The position numbers were made by a program, and so were the translations under genes. 64,000 bases of DNA from Dyella flava. GTDB lineage: Bacteria > Pseudomonadota > Gammaproteobacteria > Xanthomonadales > Rhodanobacteraceae. The stretch is from NCBI RefSeq assembly GCF_016904955.1, contig NZ_JADIKE010000039.1, positions 310,001 through 374,000 on the forward strand. Reading direction: 5' to 3'. The notes under the pieces were generated by a model. It was given only the letters and a program-made list of their open reading frames with translations. It searched no databases and was not told where the DNA came from. Below, in pieces: positions 60,686 through 64,000 of this stretch (position 1 is its first letter; every line of letters begins with the position of its first letter).

Positions 60686-60705
60686 CCCCCGGATCAAGTC
60701 CGGGG
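60686..60705. repeat. Family C palindrome, overlapping the LysR stop codon
   Basis: CCCCCGGATCAAGTCCGGGG is a near-perfect palindrome. The LysR stop codon (TGA on the minus strand, 60694-60696) lies inside it, so the last residues of that protein (GLPRT) are encoded by repeat sequence. A related core lies at 36636-36652. Confidence 0.7.
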
Positions 60706-61614
60706 CAATCCAGCCTGCGTGTTCGCATCACGTGTCAGTGCCTTGCGCAACCACGCAGCAAGGGCATCAACGCGGCTATCGCTGCGACGGCGCGGCGTCG
60801 CCAGAATCCAGCTTGCATCGGTTTGCCGGAATCCCCACGGCGCAAGCAGTCTTCCGGCATCAAGGTCATCCTGCACCAGTTGTTCGGGCGCGATCGCTAC
60901 ACCTAATCCGGCCACGGCGGCTTCCAGCAAATAAAACAGCCGGGTAAAGCCTTGGCCGTAATGCAGCGAGTCGACGGACAGGCCGCTGGCCTTGGCCCAG
61001 ACGGGCCATGCTTGCGGGCGCGAACTTGTGTGTAGCAGTGCCTCATGCCCTAGCGCGGACTCGCCCAATGCCTGCAAGCGTACGAGGCCTGCGTAGCGCG
61101 GACTGACCACCGGGCCGATACGCTCCGGTGCCAGCTGATGCACCTGCCAGCCAGCTGGCCAAGGTGGCGCCGCCAAGGCCAGTGCGGCGTCGGGTTCGGC
61201 GTGCTGGGGCGCCAGCGGATCTTCTTCCGGTGACAAATGCAGCCGCAACATCGGCAAATCACGTTCCAGCCGGTCGAGCCGGGGAATCACCCAGCGTGCC
61301 AGCAGGCTGCTGGCGCAACCCAGCACAAACGGTGCTTCGCTGCGGTTTCGCCGCAACTCAACCCAGCCATCGCGCAACTGATCGAATGCGCCGGCCACGC
61401 GATCGCGCAGTTGTTCACCAACGGATGTCAGCACGATGCCGCGCCCCAGGCGGACGAACAAAGCTTGATCCAGCTCTCTTTCCAGTACGCGCAACTGGCG
61501 GCTGATTGCGCCATGGGTCACGTGCAATTCCTCGGCGGCACGGCTCACGCTGCCTAGTCGGGCGGTGGCCTCGAAGGCGCGCAGGGCATTCAGCGATGGC
61601 AGGTCACGGCTCAC
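60694..61614 (-). CDS. LysR-family regulator, TrpI-like
   Basis: The 306-residue protein has the LysR helix-turn-helix LNALRAFEATARLGSVSRAA and LHVTHGAISRQLRVLERELD, then a substrate-binding domain (VLGCASSLLARWVIPRLDRL; YLLEAAVAGLGVAIAPEQLV). It is divergent from trpB with a 132-base gap, as is TrpI in Pseudomonas. There TrpI senses indole-3-glycerol phosphate and activates trpBA. The same role is expected here. It ends in a family C repeat, and the last residues DANTQAGLPRT may therefore be an extension acquired with the repeat. It is convergent with trpF. Confidence 0.88.
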   Translation of the reverse strand: MSRDLPSLNALRAFEATARLGSVSRAAEELHVTHGAISRQLRVLERELDQALFVRLGRGIVLTSVGEQLRDRVAGAFDQLRDGWVELRRNRSEAPFVLGCASSLLARWVIPRLDRLERDLPMLRLHLSPEEDPLAPQHAEPDAALALAAPPWPAGWQVHQLAPERIGPVVSPRYAGLVRLQALGESALGHEALLHTSSRPQAWPVWAKASGLSVDSLHYGQGFTRLFYLLEAAVAGLGVAIAPEQLVQDDLDAGRLLAPWGFRQTDASWILATPRRRSDSRVDALAAWLRKALTRDANTQAGLPRT

Positions 61615-61746
61615 TGGTATTGTGAGTTTTTCTGACAGGTTGCGGCCATCATATCGCTTTTTATCGGCACGGATTCACGCTATTTTCTGCCTTCGATGGC
61701 CTGGTGCCATCTGTGACTTTGGCGATACGCAAAGGATATCTGACCG

Positions 61747-62958
61747 ATGCCCACGATCCAGGATTTCCAGAACTGGCCGGACGCCCACGGGCGCTTCGGC
61801 GACTTCGGCGGTCAATACGTCGCCGAGACCCTTATGGCGCCCTTGGCCGAGCTGACCGAGGCGTATCTGCGCTTGCGCGAGGATCCGGAATTCGTGGCTG
61901 AGCTGGATCGCGATCTGACCCATTACGTGGGCCGCCCCAGTCCGATCTATCACGCCGAGCGCTTGTCCAGGCACGTCGGCGGTGCGCGCATCCTGCTCAA
62001 GCGCGAAGACCTCAATCACACCGGTGCGCACAAGATCAACAACACCGTCGGCCAGGCGCTGGTGGCCAAGCGCATGGGCAAGCCGCGTGTCATCGCCGAA
62101 ACCGGTGCGGGGCAGCACGGTGTGGCCAGCGCGACGGTGGCGGCACGCTTTGGATTGAAGTGCGTGGTCTACATGGGCGCGGTCGATATCGAGCGCCAGA
62201 AGATCAACGTGTACCGCATGAAGCTGCTCGGCGCCGAAGTGGTGCCGGTCACTTCCGGCTCGAAAACGCTCAAGGATGCCTTGAACGAGGCGATGCGTGA
62301 TTGGGTCACCAACGTAGCCGACACGTTCTACATCATCGGTACGGTGGCCGGTCCGCATCCGTATCCGATGATGGTGCGCGACTTCAACGCCATCGTCGGG
62401 CGCGAAGCACGCGCGCAGGTACTGGAGCAATATGGCCGTTTGCCGGATGTACTTACGGCCTGCGTCGGCGGTGGCTCCAACGCCATCGGCCTGTTCCATG
62501 CCTTCCTCAACGATCGCGATGTGCGCATCGTGGGCGCCGAGGCAGCGGGCGAAGGTATCGCAACCGGTCACCACGCCGCATCGCTTGCTGCGGGACGCCC
62601 GGGCGTGCTGCATGGCAATCGCACCTACGTGCTGTGCGACGACAACGGCCAGATCACCGAAACACATTCGGTATCGGCAGGTCTCGATTATCCGGGTGTC
62701 GGCCCCGAGCATGCGTTCCTGAAAGACGCCGGCCGCGCCGAATACGTCGGCGTCACCGATGACGAAGCGCTCGAAGCCTTCCATCTGCTGGCGCGTACGG
62801 AAGGCATTCTTGCCGCGCTGGAGTCCAGCCACGCGGTAGCACAGGCGATGAAGCTGGCGCGCGAGCTGCCGAAGGATGGCATCGTGCTGTGCAATCTCTC
62901 TGGCCGTGGCGATAAGGACGTGCACACGATTGCTGCGCGCGAAGGAGTGCAGGTATGA
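61747..62958 (+). CDS. trpB: Tryptophan synthase beta chain
   Basis: TrpB joins indole and serine with pyridoxal phosphate. The 403-residue protein has the Lys96 Schiff-base region KREDLNHTGAHKINNTVGQA, the ETGAGQHGVASATVAARFG substrate loop and the phosphate-binding TACVGGGSNAIGLFHAFLND. The last catalytic region SGRGDKDVHT is intact. AAAGGA lies about 11 bases before the ATG. It is divergent from the LysR gene and overlaps trpA by four bases (ATGA). Confidence 0.98.
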   Translation: MPTIQDFQNWPDAHGRFGDFGGQYVAETLMAPLAELTEAYLRLREDPEFVAELDRDLTHYVGRPSPIYHAERLSRHVGGARILLKREDLNHTGAHKINNTVGQALVAKRMGKPRVIAETGAGQHGVASATVAARFGLKCVVYMGAVDIERQKINVYRMKLLGAEVVPVTSGSKTLKDALNEAMRDWVTNVADTFYIIGTVAGPHPYPMMVRDFNAIVGREARAQVLEQYGRLPDVLTACVGGGSNAIGLFHAFLNDRDVRIVGAEAAGEGIATGHHAASLAAGRPGVLHGNRTYVLCDDNGQITETHSVSAGLDYPGVGPEHAFLKDAGRAEYVGVTDDEALEAFHLLARTEGILAALESSHAVAQAMKLARELPKDGIVLCNLSGRGDKDVHTIAAREGVQV

Positions 62959-63755
62959 GCCGTATCGATCGCCGTTTCTCCGCGCTGAAAGCTGCCGGCC
63001 GTACGGGACTGATTCCGTTTGTCACCGCCGGTGATCCTGCGCCGGAACACAGTGTGGCCTTGATGCATGCACTGGTCGATGCCGGCGCCGATGTGCTTGA
63101 ACTGGGCGTACCGTTTTCCGATCCGATGGCCGATGGTCCGGTGATTCAACACGCCAGTGAGCGCGCGATTGCCAAGGGTGTCGGACTGGCTGACGTCCTG
63201 GGATGGGTGCGTGCGTTCCGTGAGCGGGATCAGGACACGCCGGTGGTGTTGATGGGATATCTCAATCCGGTGGAAATCCACGGTTACGAGCGCTTCGCGG
63301 CGGAGGCCGTGGCGGCAGGCGTGGACGGCGTGCTGCTGGTCGATTGCCCATTGGAAGAAGCCGAGGTGCTCGCGCCTTTGCGTGCAGCGGGTTTGCAGCA
63401 GATCCTGCTTGCCGCGCCGACGACCGCACGCGAGCGTATGGCGAAGTTGTGCGAAGCCGCAAAAGGTTTCCTGTATTATGTATCGTTCGCTGGCATTACC
63501 GGGGCAGGACGCTTGAGTACCCAGGATATCGCCGCACGCGTGGCCGATATCCGTGCTCATGCGAAGGCACCGGTAGCCGTCGGCTTCGGCGTCAAGGACG
63601 CGCAAAGCGCGAAAGCCATTGCCGGATTCGCCGATGCGGTCGTGATTGGCAGTGCATTGGTCGAGCGGTTGGAAGGAGCGGTCAGCGCACAGGACATTGC
63701 GGCGCGGGCAGGGGATTTTCTCCGGCCCATCCGCCGGGCACTGGATGAAGCTTGA
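62955..63755 (+). CDS. trpA: Tryptophan synthase alpha chain
   Basis: TrpA cleaves indole-3-glycerol phosphate and channels indole to TrpB. The 266-residue protein has Glu49 and Asp60 in the motif LELGVPFSDPMADGP, and the phosphate loop of the (beta/alpha)8 barrel (AVGFGVKDAQSAKAI). The FVTAGDPAPEHSVALMH start is typical. The ATG overlaps the trpB stop, so the two chains are translationally coupled. accD, a common next gene, does not begin in the remaining 245 bases of the window. Confidence 0.97.
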   Translation: MSRIDRRFSALKAAGRTGLIPFVTAGDPAPEHSVALMHALVDAGADVLELGVPFSDPMADGPVIQHASERAIAKGVGLADVLGWVRAFRERDQDTPVVLMGYLNPVEIHGYERFAAEAVAAGVDGVLLVDCPLEEAEVLAPLRAAGLQQILLAAPTTARERMAKLCEAAKGFLYYVSFAGITGAGRLSTQDIAARVADIRAHAKAPVAVGFGVKDAQSAKAIAGFADAVVIGSALVERLEGAVSAQDIAARAGDFLRPIRRALDEA

Positions 63756-63762
63756 TTTCTTG

Positions 63763-63788
63763 CTCTCCCTTTTAGGAGGGGGAAGGGT
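63763..63788. repeat. Degenerate family B purine-rich hairpin after trpA
   Basis: CTCTCCCTTTTAGGAGGGGG continues into AAGGG. It lies 8 bases after the trpA stop and may help end transcription. Confidence 0.55.
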
Positions 63789-64000
63789 GAGAAGCCGGGG
63801 TTCCCAGACATCCAAAAATGGAACGGCTCCGGATCCGTGTGGTCCCAGAGCATGATCGAGGCCAGGTCGTCCTCGCCCTTTATCTTTTCCGGAAAAGCTC
63901 CATACAGGGCTTGCCTGACCAGAAAGGGGGATGCGCGTAATGCTCGCGTGACCAGGCGCGCCGAACAGGTGGCGCTTGTTTCCAGATTGAGGCGTATGCA
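63789..64000 (-). other. Possible 3' part of a minus-strand frame, or non-coding remnant
   Basis: A frame on the minus strand is open from the window edge (64000) down into the family B repeat and beyond, through trpA on the opposite strand. It encodes LVRQALYGAFPEKIKGEDDL and ASIMLWDHTDPEPFHFWM, then repeat-derived residues. I do not recognise a family. Nothing else is seen in these 212 bases. The segment may be the end of a gene truncated by the repeat. Confidence 0.25.

Overview
The window is ordinary chromosome of a GC-rich gammaproteobacterium, best placed in the order Xanthomonadales (Rhodanobacteraceae; Dyella/Rhodanobacter/Luteibacter type). This rests on gene order (metG-rsxB-nth beside apbC-dcd, prmB close to aroC, asd-fimV-truA-trpF-trpB-trpA, a pilW-pilX-pilY1-pilE minor pilin operon) and on the small palindromic repeats between genes. 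I see no prophage, insertion sequence, CRISPR array or plasmid functions. Most genes are housekeeping. The unusual material is in leaders, short repeats and a few divergent proteins.

Layout. 1-4150: minor pilin operon (pilW end, pilX, a short pilY1, a pilE-like pilin). 4316-13576 (minus): recC-recB-recD, with an in-frame palindromic repeat inside recC. 14009-17110: accessory stretch with a MASE1 sensor that has a degenerate kinase core, a small secreted protein, about 0.9 kb without genes, and tRNA-Ala(CGC). 17162-24503: rnd, a membrane-anchored SUMF1-fold protein, tRNA-Leu(CAG), and rnr-rlmB with a small membrane protein. 24751-29397 (minus): pstSCAB-phoU with a Pho box, then rnt. Divergent from rnt is a DcaP-like porin with its own Pho-box-like repeats. 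32497-35235: a small exported protein, a beta-carbonic anhydrase and a SulP transporter. 35345-39490 (minus): nth, rsxB, metG and a DUF2147 protein. 39646-49007: apbC, dcd, a lipoprotein, a HIT protein, a dienelactone hydrolase, rimO, a DUF3025 protein, a sulfotransferase, greB and a LysM lytic transglycosylase. 49250-56678: a conserved hypothetical, psd, a cupin, prmB, a GNAT, aroC, a hydroxyacid dehydrogenase, and asd behind a three-hairpin leader. 56766-63755: fimV behind a possible attenuator, truA, trpF, a TrpI-like regulator, and trpBA.

How the parts fit. The Pst transporter, PhoU and probably the porin form a phosphate-starvation unit. Carbonic anhydrase and SulP, 10 bases apart, look like a bicarbonate or sulfate handling pair. 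FimV and the pilin operon both serve type IV pili. Tryptophan genes are split in the usual way, with trpF after truA and trpBA divergent from a LysR regulator.

The most notable signal is the set of small palindromic elements scattered between genes. One copy lies in frame inside recC, one element is nested in another, and one supplies the stop codon of the LysR gene. Next come the fimV leader, where two hairpins compete for the same bases in front of a T-tract, and the asd leader.
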